Shown in pieces: positions 63,157 through 64,000 of a stretch of 64,000 bases of DNA. The DNA is taken from positions 1 through 64,000 of the forward strand of contig JAITUC010000046.1 of assembly GCA_031286585.1 (NCBI GenBank), given 5' to 3'. Numbering within the stretch: position 1 is the first letter of the stretch; every line of letters starts with the position of its first letter. The stretch comes from Delftia acidovorans (GTDB taxonomy: Bacteria; Pseudomonadota; Gammaproteobacteria; Burkholderiales; Burkholderiaceae_C). Below the pieces are notes generated by a model. It made no database searches and had not been told where the DNA came from. It saw only the letters and a program-made list of their open reading frames with translations. Position numbers and translations under genes: made by a program.

Positions 63157-63561
63157 ATGTCTTTGCAGAACACGCCGCCGCAAGCTCCTGGCGCGCAGTC
63201 CATTCCGTCTCCGGCCCCGCGCATGCAGCGCATTGAACTTGCCGAGCTGGATGCTGCTGCCCCTTCCCCGGCTTCCTCCGCTTCCTCTCAGCCACTGGTA
63301 CCCAGCCTGCACCCGCTGCACCAGGTCAAGACCACCGTGCAGGTCTGCGTGGGCACTGCCACGCTGACGGTCGGTGAACTGCTGGGCGCCCAGGCGCAGC
63401 AGGTGCTGGTGCTGGACACGGCTGTGGAGCAGGCCGTGGACCTGCTGGTGGAAGGCCAGGTGGTTGCGCGTGGTCAACTGGTGGCTGTGGGCGACCGCTT
63501 CGCCGTGCGCCTGACGGAGCTGCCCACGCCGCTGGGACTTCAAGCCAAGGCCCATCCATGA
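63157..63561 (+). CDS. fliN: FliN, C-ring protein
   Basis: A 134-residue protein with a Pro/Ser-rich N-terminal half and a C-terminal SPOA domain (TTVQVCVGTATLTVGELLGAQAQQVLVLDTAVEQAVDLLVEGQVVARGQLVAVGDRFAVRLTEL). Normal length for FliN. Stop overlaps fliO. Confidence 0.88.
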   Translation: MSLQNTPPQAPGAQSIPSPAPRMQRIELAELDAAAPSPASSASSQPLVPSLHPLHQVKTTVQVCVGTATLTVGELLGAQAQQVLVLDTAVEQAVDLLVEGQVVARGQLVAVGDRFAVRLTELPTPLGLQAKAHP

Positions 63562-63974
63562 CCGTGGCACTGCCGGAGTCCATCCCCCTGCGCCGTGAGC
63601 CAGCGCCCGTTCCTGGCACGCCCGCCGAGGAACTGGCGTGGATGGGTGTTTTCATCGTCCTGCTGCTGCTGGTCTTCGTGGCCTGGCGCAAGTGCCGGCC
63701 GGGCGGCGCTGCCAGCGAGGGCAAGGCGCCGGCAGCGGGCTGGCTGGGACGGTGGATGGGCAGTCTGCAAAAAAAGCAGGAGCTCCGTACCAGCCTGGTC
63801 TCCAGCGCACGCCTGACACCCCAGCACAGCGTGCACGAGGTGACCTGGCAGGGCAGGCGGCTGCTGATAGGCTGCGCACCCCAGTCCATCGCCTTGCTGG
63901 CCGAGGCGCCGCTGGATGAGAGCGCGGCGCAGCCAGGCCTGTCCACCAACGAAGGCAAGGACGGCACGCCATGA
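63558..63974 (+). CDS. fliO: FliO, export-gate assembly protein
   Basis: A 138-residue protein with one membrane helix (about residues 27-43) and a basic cytosolic domain (RRLLIGCAPQSIALLAE, a typical FliO ending). It helps FliP assemble. Its stop overlaps the next start, as expected for fliO-fliP. Confidence 0.85.
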   Translation: MTVALPESIPLRREPAPVPGTPAEELAWMGVFIVLLLLVFVAWRKCRPGGAASEGKAPAAGWLGRWMGSLQKKQELRTSLVSSARLTPQHSVHEVTWQGRRLLIGCAPQSIALLAEAPLDESAAQPGLSTNEGKDGTP

Positions 63975-64000
63975 CACAAGCCGCATCCAGCAGCCTGCGC
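63971..64000 (+). CDS. fliP: Start of fliP (cut by window edge)
   Basis: Only ten codons (MTQAASSSLR) are seen, overlapping the fliO stop by ATGA. fliP is inferred from gene order fliO-fliP; the sequence itself is too short to prove it. Confidence 0.6.
   Translation, partial: MTQAASSSLR

Overview
The window is GC-rich, with strongly C/G-ending codons, short gaps, many ATGA/GTGA stop-start overlaps and gene families typical of Burkholderiales (Bug-family binding proteins, many LysR regulators, KYRDP-type H-NS, interspersed repeats next to gene ends). A member of the Comamonadaceae such as Delftia or Comamonas is the best guess. This is inference, because no rRNA gene is present.

Layout. 0-4.3 kb: a signalling block with a PAS sensor kinase (cut by the window edge), a separate periplasmic solute-binding protein, a CheY-like receiver, and divergently an HTH-receiver and a receiver-Hpt protein. 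4.3-12 kb: transporter and regulator pairs (MFS/TetR, MocR/DMT exporter, LysR-Bug protein/secreted hydrolase). 12-14.3 kb: two inverted copies of a structured repeat enclose a LysR gene and a small gene. 14.4-24.4 kb: housekeeping and metabolism (CpdB, thioesterase, MarR-MFS, Smr protein, RadC, FKBP-IspH, CBS protein, SerS, tRNA-Ser). 24.4-29.2 kb: an accessory stretch with low-GC unknown genes, an H-NS protein next to a phage-capsid-like remnant, a copper-storage protein and small stress or envelope proteins.

29.2-34.8 kb, minus strand: a tightly coupled six-gene operon encodes a large outer-membrane barrel-like protein ending in an SdrD_B-like module, three pilin-like secreted proteins that share motifs, an unknown secreted protein and a PapD-like chaperone. 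It looks like a chaperone/usher-type surface-fibre system whose barrel does not resemble a classical usher. It is the best candidate in the window for an undescribed system.

35.8-44 kb: a PdxA-TIM-barrel fusion with a divergent LysR gene, then a LysR gene divergent from an operon of a DUF3311 protein, a sodium:solute symporter, a YtcJ-type amidohydrolase and a CobW-type GTPase.

44.2-64 kb, plus strand: one long flagellar locus, fliQ-fliR-flhB-flhA-flgF-flgG-flgA-flgH-flgI-flgB-flgC-fliE-fliF-fliG-fliH-fliI-fliJ-fliK-flgD-flgE-fliM-fliN-fliO-fliP (fliP cut by the edge). The usual fliM-N-O-P-Q-R block is split between the two ends of the locus. Several parts are reduced: a 205-residue FliG-like protein, a FliM without the usual N-terminal CheY-binding motif, an FlgH without cysteine or lipobox, and a short FlgD. 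This suggests a secondary, divergent flagellum, possibly with a non-switching motor. No chemotaxis, stator or flagellin gene lies in the window.
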